Shown: positions 9,236 through 18,298 of the stretch, in pieces
Layout of the letters: each line of letters starts with the position of its first letter
Position numbering within the stretch: the stretch's first letter is position 1
Assembly (NCBI RefSeq): GCF_049651805.1
Contig: NZ_JBASCU010000031.1
Span: forward strand, 1 to 64,000
Direction: 5' to 3'
Source: Pseudolysinimonas_A sp049651805
Lineage (GTDB): Bacteria > Actinomycetota > Actinomycetes > Actinomycetales > Microbacteriaceae
Length of the DNA stretch: 64,000 bases
The notes under the pieces: model-generated
Databases searched by the model: none
Seen by the model: the letters and a program-made list of their open reading frames with translations, nothing else
What the model was told of the DNA's origin: nothing
Position numbers and translations under genes: made by a program

Positions 9236-11317
9236 GTGGCGAGCGACGACTATTCCGCCCGTCATCTGTCGGTGCTCGAAGGTCTCGAGGCGGTGCGCAA
9301 GCGCCCTGGGATGTACATCGGGTCGACCGACTCGCGGGGCCTCATGCACTGCGTCTGGGAGATCATCGACAACGCGGTCGACGAAGCGCTCGGCGGCTAC
9401 GGCTCACGGATCGACGTCACCTTGCATCCCGACGCGAGCATCGAGGTGCGCGACACGGCCCGCGGCATCCCGGTCGACATCGAACCCAAGACAGGGCTCT
9501 CGGGTGTCGAGGTCGTGTTCACGAAGCTTCATGCCGGCGGCAAGTTCGGCGGGGGATCGTATGCCGCATCCGGCGGTCTCCACGGCGTCGGAGCGTCGGT
9601 CGTCAACGCCCTGTCGGAACGGCTTGACGTCGAGGTCGATCGCGACGGGGCCACGTGGGCGATGTCGTTTCACCGCGGCGAACCGGGGATCTTCGAGGAT
9701 GCTGGCGAACCGAGCCCCGACGCGCCGTTCACGCCGTTCATCTCGGGCAGCGAGCTGCGCAAGATCGGCAAGGTCGCGAAGGGCGTCACCGGCACTCGCA
9801 TCCGCTACTGGGCCGACCGGCAGATCTTCACGAAGGGCGCCGAGTTCCAACTGGATGAACTCTCCGCCCGTGCCCGGCAGACGGCGTTCCTCGTGCCGGG
9901 CCTCACCCTCGAAGTCGTCGACGAGCGTGGCGAAGAGACCCAACGTGAGACGTTCCGATTCGACGGCGGCATCGCGGAGTACGTCGGCTACCTCGCTCCC
10001 GACACTCCGCTCACTGACACGTGGCGCATCCAAGGCACGGGCACCTTCACCGAGACGGTGCCCGTGCTGCAAGAGAACGGCCACATGGTACCGACCGAGG
10101 TCGCGCGCGAGGCCGAGGTCGACATCGCGCTGCGCTGGGGTACCGGGTACGACACCGTGTTCCGTTCCTACGTCAACATCATCGCCACCCCGAAGGGCGG
10201 CACCCACCAGTCGGGATTCGAGCAAGGGCTGATGAAGTTCCTGCGGTCGGAGATCGAGAAGAACGCGCGGCGGCTCAAGGTGGGCGCGAGCGAGAAACTC
10301 GAGAAGGAAGACATCCTCGCCGGTCTCACCGCCGTGCTCACGGTTCGCCTGCCCGAGCCGCAGTTCGAGGGGCAGACCAAGGAGATTCTCGGCACCCCGG
10401 CGGTGCGCACCATCGTCTCGAACGTCGTGGCGAAGGCGCTGGCCGAGAAGTTCGCGAGCAACAAGCGCGACGACAAGGCCCAGTCGGCGCTCGTGCTCGA
10501 CAAGATCGTCGCCGAGATGAAGAGCCGCATCTCGGCTCGGGCGCACAAAGAGACGCAGCGCCGCAAGAACGCCCTCGAGTCGTCGTCGCTGCCGGCGAAA
10601 CTCGTCGACTGCCGGTCGAACGACGTACTCGGCACCGAGCTGTTCATCGTCGAGGGTGACTCCGCGCTCGGCACGGCGAAGCTCGGGCGCGACAGCGAGT
10701 TCCAGGCGTTGCTGCCCATCCGCGGCAAGATCCTCAACGTGCAGAAGGCGTCCGTGGCCGACATGCTCGGCAACGCCGAATGCGCCTCGATCATCCAGGT
10801 CATCGGCGCCGGCTCGGGCCGCTCGTTCGATCTCGAGCAGGCCCGCTACGGCAAGGTCATCATCATGGCCGACGCCGATGTCGACGGCGCGCACATCCGC
10901 ACGCTGCTGCTCACGCTGTTCTTCCGTTACATGCGCCCGATGATCGACGCGGGTCGGGTGTACTCGGCGGTGCCGCCGCTGCACCGGGTGATCGTGCTGA
11001 ACCCCGGGTCGAAGCCCAACGAGACGATCTACACCTATTCCGAGGCCGAGCTCAACGCCGTGCTGAAGACCCTCGAGAAGGGCGGCAAGAAGTACCAGGA
11101 CCCGATCCAGCGCTACAAGGGACTGGGCGAGATGGATGCCGACCAGCTCGCTGAGACGACCATGAGTCGACGGCATCGCACCTTGCGCAAGGTGACCGTC
11201 GGCGATGCCGACAACGCCACGCGCGTCTTCGAACTGCTCATGGGCAACGACGTCGCCCCGCGCAAAGACTTCATCATCGCCGGCCAGGGTCTCGACCGTG
11301 ACCGGATCGACGTCTGA
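9236..11317 (+). CDS. parE: DNA topoisomerase IV subunit B (GyrB/ParE family ATPase subunit)
   Basis: 693 residues. The GHKL ATPase has EIIDNAVDEA, DTARGIPVD and GGLHGVGASVVNALS; the transducer region follows; the TOPRIM domain has FIVEGDSALGTAK and IIMADADVDGAHI. The C-terminal RYKGLGEMD segment is typical. It pairs with the ParC-like subunit encoded at 15794-18280 to decatenate DNA. It lacks the large inserts of some GyrB proteins, and ParE is favoured over a second GyrB because of the distant, separately encoded A subunit; no gyrA is visible for comparison. GTG start with AGGAG at 9223-9227; a TAGTCT -10 lies at 9186. Confidence 0.88.
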   Translation: MASDDYSARHLSVLEGLEAVRKRPGMYIGSTDSRGLMHCVWEIIDNAVDEALGGYGSRIDVTLHPDASIEVRDTARGIPVDIEPKTGLSGVEVVFTKLHAGGKFGGGSYAASGGLHGVGASVVNALSERLDVEVDRDGATWAMSFHRGEPGIFEDAGEPSPDAPFTPFISGSELRKIGKVAKGVTGTRIRYWADRQIFTKGAEFQLDELSARARQTAFLVPGLTLEVVDERGEETQRETFRFDGGIAEYVGYLAPDTPLTDTWRIQGTGTFTETVPVLQENGHMVPTEVAREAEVDIALRWGTGYDTVFRSYVNIIATPKGGTHQSGFEQGLMKFLRSEIEKNARRLKVGASEKLEKEDILAGLTAVLTVRLPEPQFEGQTKEILGTPAVRTIVSNVVAKALAEKFASNKRDDKAQSALVLDKIVAEMKSRISARAHKETQRRKNALESSSLPAKLVDCRSNDVLGTELFIVEGDSALGTAKLGRDSEFQALLPIRGKILNVQKASVADMLGNAECASIIQVIGAGSGRSFDLEQARYGKVIIMADADVDGAHIRTLLLTLFFRYMRPMIDAGRVYSAVPPLHRVIVLNPGSKPNETIYTYSEAELNAVLKTLEKGGKKYQDPIQRYKGLGEMDADQLAETTMSRRHRTLRKVTVGDADNATRVFELLMGNDVAPRKDFIIAGQGLDRDRIDV

Positions 11318-12866
11318 CCCGAGCGCGTTCTACGGGTCGCGCGGGCGGCTCGCTCTCGCAGTCGCGGTTTCCACGCTCGTCGTGGGGGCGCTGACACTGC
11401 TCGTCTTCCTGATGCGGGCGGGCGGAGATCCGGGGGATGCGGCGACCTGGCCGATCACCTGGGAGTTGCGCTCCAGCGACAACGGCACGCTCTTTCAGTT
11501 CTGGCAGGACGTCGCCGCCGGGCGCGCGCTCGACTGGAGTTTCTCGCCCCAGGTGTTCGTGTTTCCCGAGCTGCTGCTGAGCGGGGCCGCCTTCTTCGCG
11601 GCAGGCGGAAGCCTCTACGTCTACTACGTCGTCGTCGCGATGCTGAACCAGGTGGTGCTCTTCCTGCTGCTGGCGGCTCTTGCCCGGCACCTGTGGCCGG
11701 AGGCGAGCCCGCGCGCCGTGACCTTGCGGGCCGGTGCCGGCATCCTGCCTCTTCTGCTGTTGCCGCTGGTCGGCACCACCTGGGTGTTCTCGTTCCACCT
11801 GGCCCCCACCTACTACGTCGGAATGTATCTGGCGTTGCTCGCCGCTCCCTTGCTGTTCTTGGTGCGCACTCTCGCGGTGAGGGTCGCGCTCGTGCTGGCG
11901 ATCGGGCTCACCGTCGCGTCGAATCCGTTGACCGTGTTGTTCGCGGTGCCCGGCGCTCTCGCCGTCGCTATCGCGGTGCTGGTGCGGTCGGGTCGACGAT
12001 CCCTCGCCCTACCCGCGCTGCTCGTCGCCGCGGTGGGTGCTATCGCGGTGGTCGGGCGGCTCGCGCTCGGCCCGCTGCAGGGCACGGGACTGCTCACCTA
12101 CGTCGACCTCGAACGCTTCCGGTCGCGAAACGACGGCCTGTGGCCCTACTGGTCGTTTCAGATGATCGACCCCGCGGCCCGGGTGCTGCTTCCCCTCGGG
12201 GCGCTCCTCGCGGTCGGATGCCTCGGGGCCGCCGTCATCGCGTGGGTGCGGCTGGCGGGTCGCACGACCGACGCCGGCGGTCGCAGCTTCGCGACGCTCT
12301 ACTTCGGTCTCGTGCCGTTGGGCGGGCTCGCCGCGACCGTCATCGCGCTGATCACCCACCAGTACTACTTCTGGCCCGTGCTGGTGCTTCCGTTCGTTCT
12401 CGTGTTGCTCGCCGTACCGGTGCGGGCGGTCGAGCCGGTCGTCGTAGGCGGTGCCGCGGCGTTGCTGGTGCTCGGCGTGGCGACCGGCGGGGTCACGAAC
12501 CTGGCGAGTGCGGGTGGCTACGTCGGCTACCGTAGCGCCGAGACGCGCTGTCTTGATGAAGTGGTGCCCGGCCAGGTGGGCTTCGCTACCTTCTCCGATG
12601 CTCGCCGGATCGGCCTGCCGTCGGCGACCGGCATCCGGCTGATTCCTGTCACGGCCGACCTCGCACCGAACCTCTGGCTCACCAACCGCGCGTACGCCCT
12701 GGAGTCGGGCACGTTCTTCTACGTCAACGAGTCGGGTGACGAACGGGCTCTCGATGGCGACGCTCTGCGCGCCCGATTTGGTCGGCCCGACCGGGTCGTC
12801 GCCTGCAGCGAGGGCCAGCGACTCTGGATCTACGACGAACCGCTCACCGTCGGCGCTGACGAGTAG
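11298..12866 (+). CDS. Polytopic membrane protein of unknown function
   Basis: 522 residues with about ten to eleven hydrophobic segments in the first 420 residues and a soluble C-terminal tail of about 110 residues. After the first membrane segment there is a loop with WELRSSDNGTLFQFW, and the overall plan recalls GT-C type glycosyltransferases, but I see no decisive motif. The GTG start at 11298 lies inside the end of parE (20-bp overlap), which suggests translational coupling; longer upstream starts would run deep into parE. AzlC follows 58 bp downstream. Confidence 0.7.
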   Translation: MTGSTSDPSAFYGSRGRLALAVAVSTLVVGALTLLVFLMRAGGDPGDAATWPITWELRSSDNGTLFQFWQDVAAGRALDWSFSPQVFVFPELLLSGAAFFAAGGSLYVYYVVVAMLNQVVLFLLLAALARHLWPEASPRAVTLRAGAGILPLLLLPLVGTTWVFSFHLAPTYYVGMYLALLAAPLLFLVRTLAVRVALVLAIGLTVASNPLTVLFAVPGALAVAIAVLVRSGRRSLALPALLVAAVGAIAVVGRLALGPLQGTGLLTYVDLERFRSRNDGLWPYWSFQMIDPAARVLLPLGALLAVGCLGAAVIAWVRLAGRTTDAGGRSFATLYFGLVPLGGLAATVIALITHQYYFWPVLVLPFVLVLLAVPVRAVEPVVVGGAAALLVLGVATGGVTNLASAGGYVGYRSAETRCLDEVVPGQVGFATFSDARRIGLPSATGIRLIPVTADLAPNLWLTNRAYALESGTFFYVNESGDERALDGDALRARFGRPDRVVACSEGQRLWIYDEPLTVGADE

Positions 12867-12924
12867 GCCACCGGTTCCGGATCGGACGTGGCCCTTCGTC
12901 GGTCGTCGGTGAGAGGGTGAAGAG

Positions 12925-13677
12925 ATGACCGCCGCCGACCTCCTGCTCACCGAGGGCGACCGTGTGCGAGCCGCACGTCGCGCCGGCATTCGAGCTGCGG
13001 CCGTCATCGTGGCGAGTTACATCCCCTTCGGGGTCGCCGCGGGTGCCGCGATGGGGGCGACCAGTGTCGAACCGTGGCTGTCGATTCTCACGTCGCCGAT
13101 CATCTTCGCGGGGGCCGCCCAGATCGCGGCCGTGCAACTGCTGCACGTCGGAGCGGCGCTTGGCATCGTCGTGCTCACGGTGGCCGTGATCAACGCGCGG
13201 CACCTTCTCTACAGCGCGGCGCTCGCTCCGCACCTCGCCGACTGGACGACCCCACAGCGCCTCGGTGCGGCGTTCCTGCTCGCCGACCCGGTCTATGCGC
13301 TGGCCGCGGCCCGGTACGACAGCGCGGATGCCGGGGGCGGCATGCGCGAGAAGCGCGCCTTCTACTTCGGGGCGGGTCTGACCTGCCTGGTGGGATGGAC
13401 GGCGTTGCTCGCGGTCGGCATCGTCGCGGGTGGTTTCATCCCCGACTGGGTGCCGTTCGAACTGGCGATCCCGCTCACCTTCCTGCTGCTCACGCTGCCG
13501 CTCATCAAGAACAGGGCGGGGCTGGTCGCATTCGCTATCGCCGGTATCGTCGCGCTCGTCGCGAACACGCTGCCATTGGGCGTCGGCCTGATGGTCGGGG
13601 CCGTGGCAGGCGTCGTCGCCGGGGTCGTCGTGCTCAACCTCGCGGATCGCGACACAACGGAGGCCGTCGATGCTTGA
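12925..13677 (+). CDS. azlC: AzlC family branched-chain amino acid exporter, large subunit
   Basis: 250 residues with the AzlC pattern: VIVASYIPFGVAAGAA, ILTSPIIFAGAAQIAAVQLL and AVINARHLLYSAALAPHL, with seven or so membrane segments. AzlC with its small partner AzlD exports branched-chain amino acids or related compounds across the cytoplasmic membrane. The partner gene overlaps its end by 8 bp. The ATG is preceded by GAGGGTGAAGAG. Confidence 0.92.
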   Translation: MTAADLLLTEGDRVRAARRAGIRAAAVIVASYIPFGVAAGAAMGATSVEPWLSILTSPIIFAGAAQIAAVQLLHVGAALGIVVLTVAVINARHLLYSAALAPHLADWTTPQRLGAAFLLADPVYALAAARYDSADAGGGMREKRAFYFGAGLTCLVGWTALLAVGIVAGGFIPDWVPFELAIPLTFLLLTLPLIKNRAGLVAFAIAGIVALVANTLPLGVGLMVGAVAGVVAGVVVLNLADRDTTEAVDA

Positions 13678-14002
13678 GCTTCTCGCCATCGTGCTCGGCG
13701 GCATCGTCACCTTCGCGACGCGCGCCATCTTCCTGGTGAGCCGAAAGCTGCGGCCGCCGAAGCGCGTCGAGCGCTACCTGCCGCTCGTCGGCCCTGCGGT
13801 GCTCGGGGCGATCGCGATCCCGGGGATATTGGCGCCGCGCGGCGAGATCTCGCTCGTCGACACCGTTCCCGCCGTGATCGCCGCCGTTGCAACTTGGCTC
13901 GGCTGGAAGTTCACCCGGCAGATTGCCGTCGGGTTGATCGTCGGGCTCGGGCTGTGGTGGGCGATCCTCGCGGTGATGGTCGCGGTGGGTGTGGAGCGCT
14001 GA
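13670..14002 (+). CDS. azlD: AzlD family branched-chain amino acid exporter, small subunit
   Basis: 110 residues with four hydrophobic segments and the AzlD signature GGIVTFATRAIFL near the start and YLPLVGPAVLGAIAIPGILAPR in the middle. It acts with AzlC as a two-component exporter. It overlaps azlC by 8 bp, so the two are co-transcribed and probably translationally coupled. The stop codon directly abuts the stop of the convergent lipoprotein gene. Confidence 0.92.
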   Translation: MLELLAIVLGGIVTFATRAIFLVSRKLRPPKRVERYLPLVGPAVLGAIAIPGILAPRGEISLVDTVPAVIAAVATWLGWKFTRQIAVGLIVGLGLWWAILAVMVAVGVER

Positions 14003-14644
14003 TCACTCGCGACCGCCGCGAGCTTTCCTGACGGCGCGCTCGAGCACTGCGGTGAGTTCGGGCGTCGACATGCTTCTGTGACTGACGCTGATGGTGAGGA
14101 GGGTATCGCCGGGTGCTCTCGCATACACCCATACGCTCAAGAAGGCCTCGTACTCGGTCACGACGAGGACCGTCACCGCGACGACGTCGCGCGGAAGCCC
14201 GAAGTCGAGCGGCGTTGTGAGGATCTCCGCGGGGATTCCCTGGATCTGCGTCGCGCCGACGATTCCGGCGCACGCCTCAATGGCATTCGCGAGGTTGTGG
14301 AACTGGGCGCCGTCAACGCTGCTGACAATGCTCTGCTGGAAAAGGCTCCCGCCGTTGACGAAGACCCGTGACGCGATCGTGCGATCCCGACCTGAGTCGA
14401 GTTCTTCGGCGTAGTTCCGGTCGCACGGGGCCTGCGTCGGCTCGGTACCCGCGGCCAGCGGGTGGTCCGGAGAAGACTGGGCGAGCAACCACCCCTCGGG
14501 GAGCTCGGATGCGGTCAGGAGCCGCTTGTAGAGCGGCGGTGTGGACTCGGACAGAGCCCGCTGTATCTGCGGCGGTGGAGCGCACGAGACGAGCAGCAGG
14601 ACAACACCGGCGATCAGGCCGGTGCGAACGAGGAGGCGGGGCAC
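14003..14644 (-). CDS. Putative lipoprotein of unknown function
   Basis: 213 residues beginning with a short lipoprotein signal peptide (PRLLVRTGLIAGVVLLLVSC) whose lipobox cysteine is about residue 20. The mature part is a single small domain with two further cysteines (APCDRN and EACAGI), which could form a disulfide outside the membrane. I chose GTG at 14644 because GGGAGG stands 7 nt upstream and this start makes a standard signal peptide; an ATG at 14695 would add a basic N-terminal extension. I do not recognise the family. Confidence 0.75.
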   Translation of the reverse strand: MPRLLVRTGLIAGVVLLLVSCAPPPQIQRALSESTPPLYKRLLTASELPEGWLLAQSSPDHPLAAGTEPTQAPCDRNYAEELDSGRDRTIASRVFVNGGSLFQQSIVSSVDGAQFHNLANAIEACAGIVGATQIQGIPAEILTTPLDFGLPRDVVAVTVLVVTEYEAFLSVWVYARAPGDTLLTISVSHRSMSTPELTAVLERAVRKARGGRE

Positions 14645-14893
14645 GGGTCCAACCTCCCGCGATCCGACTCCGGGAGCTCGACGTCGCCGTGTCATGTGGA
14701 CAGCACTCCCGCGAGCTCCGTTGGGGAGGACTCGATCTCGCGGTTGTTCACGCCCCAAGTTCGAGGAGTGACTCAGGATGCTGCGGCTGCCGCGCGCGCT
14801 GCATGGGAGCGCGACCCGACGTTCGGCACTCTGAGGCCGACTTCGCGACCGCCGGAAGAGAGCGCACGTTGGGTAACCCGTCGCTGGTCGTCA

Positions 14894-14926
14894 TGCTCAT
14901 GGCATGCTAACGTCATGCCATGAGCA
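14894..14926 (+). promoter_or_regulatory. vapB operator: perfect 12-bp inverted repeat over the -10 and start codon
   Basis: TGCTCATGGCAT (14894-14905) and its exact complement (14915-14926) are separated by 9 nt. A TAACGT -10 hexamer (14908-14913) is in the spacer and the vapB ATG (14920) is in the right arm. This is a classical site for autorepression by a VapBC complex on a leaderless promoter. Confidence 0.8.
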
Positions 14927-15174
14927 CCCTGCAAGTGAAGAACCTCCCGGAAGAGCTGCATGCTGCACTGGCGGCCCGGGCGAAGTCCGAGGGTGTCACG
15001 ATGTCCGAGTTCGTCACCCGTACTCTCCACAAGGAGCTGTCGCGTCCTTCCATGGCGGACTGGCTCACGGGCATCCGCAAGGTCGGCGACCCAGATCGCC
15101 GGATCGATACCCTCGCCGCCCTCGACGCTGCGCGTGATGAGTACGACCCCGACGAACGGTTTCCGGCACGGTGA
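14920..15174 (+). CDS. vapB: VapB-type antitoxin (FitA-like ribbon-helix-helix)
   Basis: 84 residues. The N-terminal LQVKNLPEELHAALAARAKSEGVTMSEFVTRTL is a ribbon-helix-helix DNA-binding domain of the FitA/VapB type; the C-terminal third is a polar tail that would wrap the toxin. It neutralises the PIN-domain toxin encoded next and represses the operon through the palindrome covering its start codon. Its stop overlaps the GTG of vapC. Confidence 0.92.
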   Translation: MSTLQVKNLPEELHAALAARAKSEGVTMSEFVTRTLHKELSRPSMADWLTGIRKVGDPDRRIDTLAALDAARDEYDPDERFPAR

Positions 15175-15560
15175 GGGCGGTCGTCGACGCCAGTGTGTTC
15201 GTCGATGCCTTTCTTCACGATTCGAAGGGGGCGGCCGCGCGTCGCGCACTCGTCGAAGTGGAGCCCTGGGCGCCGGATCTCGTCGATTCCGAGGTGATGT
15301 CGGCAATTGCACGGCTTGAGCGAGCGTCTGAGTTGCGCCGTGATGAGGCCGACTCCGTGATCGCGGACTGGACCAATGTTCCCGTAGAGCGGGTGGCCAC
15401 CTCGACTCTGGTACCCAAAGCCTGGAGGCTCCGGGATGCGGTCCGAACCAGCGACACGTTCTACGTCGTCCTTGCCCGAGTGTTGGGTTGCCCGCTGATC
15501 ACGAGCGACGGCCGCCTATCGAGGGCCCCCATCGACGTCACCATCATGTTGGTGCGGTGA
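15171..15560 (+). CDS. vapC: VapC-type toxin (PIN-domain ribonuclease)
   Basis: 129 residues with the PIN-domain layout: VVDASVFVDAF (Asp6), PDLVDSEVMSAI (acidic residue near 40), RTSDTFYVVLARVLGCPLITSDGRL (two Asp near 94 and 112). These acidic residues bind the metal for RNA cleavage. VapC toxins cut specific tRNAs or rRNA when free of antitoxin. The GTG start overlaps the vapB stop by 4 nt. Confidence 0.92.
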   Translation: MRAVVDASVFVDAFLHDSKGAAARRALVEVEPWAPDLVDSEVMSAIARLERASELRRDEADSVIADWTNVPVERVATSTLVPKAWRLRDAVRTSDTFYVVLARVLGCPLITSDGRLSRAPIDVTIMLVR

Positions 15561-15569
15561 GACCTGCGG

Positions 15570-15575
15570 GATACT
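15570..15575 (+). promoter_or_regulatory. Possible -10 element (GATACT) of a leaderless small gene
   Basis: GATACT lies 6 nt before the GTG at 15582, the same spacing as other leaderless promoters here. Confidence 0.4.
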
Positions 15576-15581
15576 GGGCGT

Positions 15582-15797
15582 GTGCCCGCTCAGGACCAGT
15601 TGCCCATCCTTGACTCGGTCAACGCCGTCGAAGTCCGGACAGGCCGACCCGTCGCGGGCGGATTCGCGGCGCTGACGACGCTCATCGTCATTTGCACGGT
15701 TGTGGGCCTCGGGTTCTGGGGCGTTGTCGCCGCCCTCGTCACCTTCTGGCCTCTCACCCTTGCGGGGCTGGCCCTCATTCAATCGCTGCTCTTCTAG
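15582..15797 (+). CDS. Small two-segment membrane protein
   Basis: 71 residues: a polar 25-residue N terminus, then two hydrophobic segments (about 27-47 and 49-70) with almost no loop. I do not recognise a family. Support for a real gene comes from the promoter-like hexamer 6 nt before the GTG and from the absence of any other gene in this interval. Its stop overlaps the end of convergent parC by 4 bp. Confidence 0.5.
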   Translation: MPAQDQLPILDSVNAVEVRTGRPVAGGFAALTTLIVICTVVGLGFWGVVAALVTFWPLTLAGLALIQSLLF

Positions 15798-18280
15798 AGC
15801 GCGCGACCGATCGAGCCGACCACGGCATCCATCGGTGTTCCCGAGGCGTCGCGCTTCGCACCGACGTCGGGCAGGGTGCGGAGCGACCCGTCGGGGCCGA
15901 CCGCGAGGGCGGGTGCTGGGCCGGCCCAGGCCAGAGCGAGCGCGTTCTCGCCCTTGAGGAAGGTGTGGGCGCGCACGCCGCCCGTGGCACGGCCCTTGCC
16001 CGGGAACTCGCTGAAGGCCGAGACCTTCGCCCGCCCCGGGTCGGCGCCGGCGAGGGTTTCAGTCGGCGTCGAGATCGTTGCGACCACGACATCCGCGGCG
16101 GGGTCGACGGCACCGAAGAAGAGCACCTTCGCGCCCGCCGACAGGTTGATGCCCGCCATACCGCCGGCAGCGGTGCCCTGGGGCCGCACGGCCGACGCAG
16201 CGAAGTGCAGCAGTTGGGCGTCGGTGGTGACGAACACCAGCTCGTCGGCGTCGCCACCCTGCGCGACACCGACGACCTCGTCGCCGGGCTTCAGCGCGAT
16301 CACCTCGAAGTCGGGCTTCGAGGGCCACGCGCCCGTCGCGACCCGCTTCACGACCCCGGACGCCGTGCCGAGCGCGATCGGCTCGTCGGAGGTCAGCGAC
16401 ACCAGGCCGAGCACGCGCTCCTTCTTGTCGGCGAGTCCGAGGTAGTCGGCGATGCGGGCTCCGGCCGCGAGTTGCGCCGAGTTGGCGGGCACCGACGGCA
16501 GGTCGACAGGGGAGAAGCGCACGAGGCGGCCGCGTGAGGTGATCGCGCCGAGCTCGCCGCGCACCGTCGAGACGACGGTCGAGAGGATGGCGTCGTGCCG
16601 ACCCCGGCGACCACTGCGAGCCCGCGTCTCGGGAAGGAGAGCTTCGCCGCCCTCGACTCGCACCGTGCGTCCGGTGGTCGACAGCACGACGAGGGTGGGG
16701 CCGTCGGCGATCTCCAACGCCGGCCCGCCGGCCGCGGCGGCGCGACGTTGCGCGGGAGTTGACGCGATGGATGCCTTCGCCTCGGTGAGCAGCGTGCGAC
16801 GCGGGGTGCCGAATCGCTCGGCCACGTCATCCAGCTCGACGCCCACCTGGGTGCGCACCCGCGCCGGGTCGCCGAGCAGCGCTTCGAGTTCGGCGATCTC
16901 TTCCTGCAGCTTGTCGCGCTCGCGCTCGAGTTCGATGCGCGAGAATTTCGTGAGACGGCGCAGCTGCAACTCGAGGATGTAGTCGGCCTGCAGCACCGAC
17001 AGTTCGAAGACCTCGATCAGCCGGGTGCGCGCGGCGGCGGCGTCATCAGACGAACGCACCACCTGGATGACCTCGTCGATGTCGAGGATCGCGATGAGCA
17101 GGCCGAGCACGAGGTGCAGGCGCTCCTGGCGGCGGGTCAGCCGGTACTGGGAGCGACGGGTGACCACCGAGATGCGGTGGTCGAGGTAGACCTGCAGCAG
17201 GTCGCGCAGCCCGAGCGTCTGCGGTCGCCCGCCGACGAGGCAGACGTTGTTGATGCCGAAGCCGTCTTCCAGCGGCGTGAGCCGGTAGAGCTGCTCGAGC
17301 ACGCCCTCCGGCGAGAACCCGGTCTTGATGCCGATCACCAGCCGCATGCCGTTCTTGCGGTCGGTGAGATCGGTGACATCCGAGATGCCGGTGATCTTCT
17401 TGGCCTGCACCCCGTCTTTGATCTTCTCGATGACCTTCTCGGGCCCGACGAGGTACGGCAGTTCGGTGACCACGAGGGCGGTCTTGCGCGGGCCGACCTG
17501 TTCGACGGTGACCTTGGCGCGGGTCTTGAACGTGCCGCGCCCGGTGGCGTAGGCGTCGCGGATGCCGTCGAGGCCGACGATCGTGCCCCCGGTCGGCAGG
17601 TCGGGGCCGGGCACGTACGCCATCAGGTCGTCGAGGGTCGCTTCGGGGTTCTCGAGCAGGTGCTTTGCCGCCGCGGCGACCTCGATGAGGTTGTGCGGCG
17701 CCATGTTGGTGGCCATGCCGACCGCGATGCCGGCCGCGCCGTTGACGAGCAGGTTCGGGTAGGCCGCGGGCAGCACCTCGGGCTGGGTGAGCTGGTTGTC
17801 GTAATTCGGCACGAAGTCGACGACGTCTTCGTCGAGCCCCTCGCACATCGCCACCGCGGCGGTACGCAGCCGGGCTTCGGTGTAGCGGGCGGCGGCGGGA
17901 CCGTCGTCGAGCGAGCCGAAGTTGCCGTGCCCGTCGACGAGCGGCACGCGCATCGTGAAGTCCTGGGCGAGCCGCACCAGGGCGTCGTAGATCGCCGTGT
18001 CACCGTGCGGGTGCAGCCGGCCCATCACGTCGCCGACGACGCGCGAGCTCTTCACGTGGCCGCGGTCGGGGCGCAGGCCCATCTCCGACATCTGGAACAG
18101 GATGCGGCGCTGCACGGGCTTGAGTCCGTCGCGGGCGTCGGGCAGGGCGCGCGAGTAGATGACCGAGTAGGCATACTCGAGGAACGAGCCTTCCATCTCG
18201 GTCGCGACATCGACATCGAGGATGGTGCCATCGAGGGTCGCAGGATCGTCTGCGGCGGGGGGAGGAGGTGGGGGAGTCAT
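15794..18280 (-). CDS. parC: DNA topoisomerase IV subunit A (GyrA/ParC family)
   Basis: 828 residues. The breakage-reunion domain has VKSSRVVGDVMGRLHPHGD, with the catalytic tyrosine in AARYTEARL about residue 125; a coiled coil near residue 440 (IELERERDKLQEEIAELEALL) and a C-terminal beta-propeller with repeated blades follow. It cuts and rejoins DNA together with the ParE subunit at 9236. The start is only 12 bp from the divergent phosphodiesterase start, so the two promoters must overlap. ParC is preferred over GyrA from the pairing with parE; this is inference. Confidence 0.88.
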   Translation of the reverse strand: MTPPPPPPAADDPATLDGTILDVDVATEMEGSFLEYAYSVIYSRALPDARDGLKPVQRRILFQMSEMGLRPDRGHVKSSRVVGDVMGRLHPHGDTAIYDALVRLAQDFTMRVPLVDGHGNFGSLDDGPAAARYTEARLRTAAVAMCEGLDEDVVDFVPNYDNQLTQPEVLPAAYPNLLVNGAAGIAVGMATNMAPHNLIEVAAAAKHLLENPEATLDDLMAYVPGPDLPTGGTIVGLDGIRDAYATGRGTFKTRAKVTVEQVGPRKTALVVTELPYLVGPEKVIEKIKDGVQAKKITGISDVTDLTDRKNGMRLVIGIKTGFSPEGVLEQLYRLTPLEDGFGINNVCLVGGRPQTLGLRDLLQVYLDHRISVVTRRSQYRLTRRQERLHLVLGLLIAILDIDEVIQVVRSSDDAAAARTRLIEVFELSVLQADYILELQLRRLTKFSRIELERERDKLQEEIAELEALLGDPARVRTQVGVELDDVAERFGTPRRTLLTEAKASIASTPAQRRAAAAGGPALEIADGPTLVVLSTTGRTVRVEGGEALLPETRARSGRRGRHDAILSTVVSTVRGELGAITSRGRLVRFSPVDLPSVPANSAQLAAGARIADYLGLADKKERVLGLVSLTSDEPIALGTASGVVKRVATGAWPSKPDFEVIALKPGDEVVGVAQGGDADELVFVTTDAQLLHFAASAVRPQGTAAGGMAGINLSAGAKVLFFGAVDPAADVVVATISTPTETLAGADPGRAKVSAFSEFPGKGRATGGVRAHTFLKGENALALAWAGPAPALAVGPDGSLRTLPDVGAKRDASGTPMDAVVGSIGRAL

Positions 18281-18298
18281 AAGATCGGGGCCATGTTA
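18280..18298. promoter_or_regulatory. Overlapping divergent promoters between parC and the phosphodiesterase gene
   Basis: On the plus strand TAAGAT (18280-18285) ends 7 nt before the ATG at 18293. On the minus strand TAACAT (18293-18298) ends 12 nt before the parC ATG at 18280. Each -10 overlaps the other gene's start codon, so initiation in the two directions should interfere. Confidence 0.5.

Noticed and set aside
17114..18292. N-terminal extension of the phosphodiesterase from 17114
   Set aside because: It lies antisense to parC and lacks domain features; the ATG at 18293 has a promoter hexamer.
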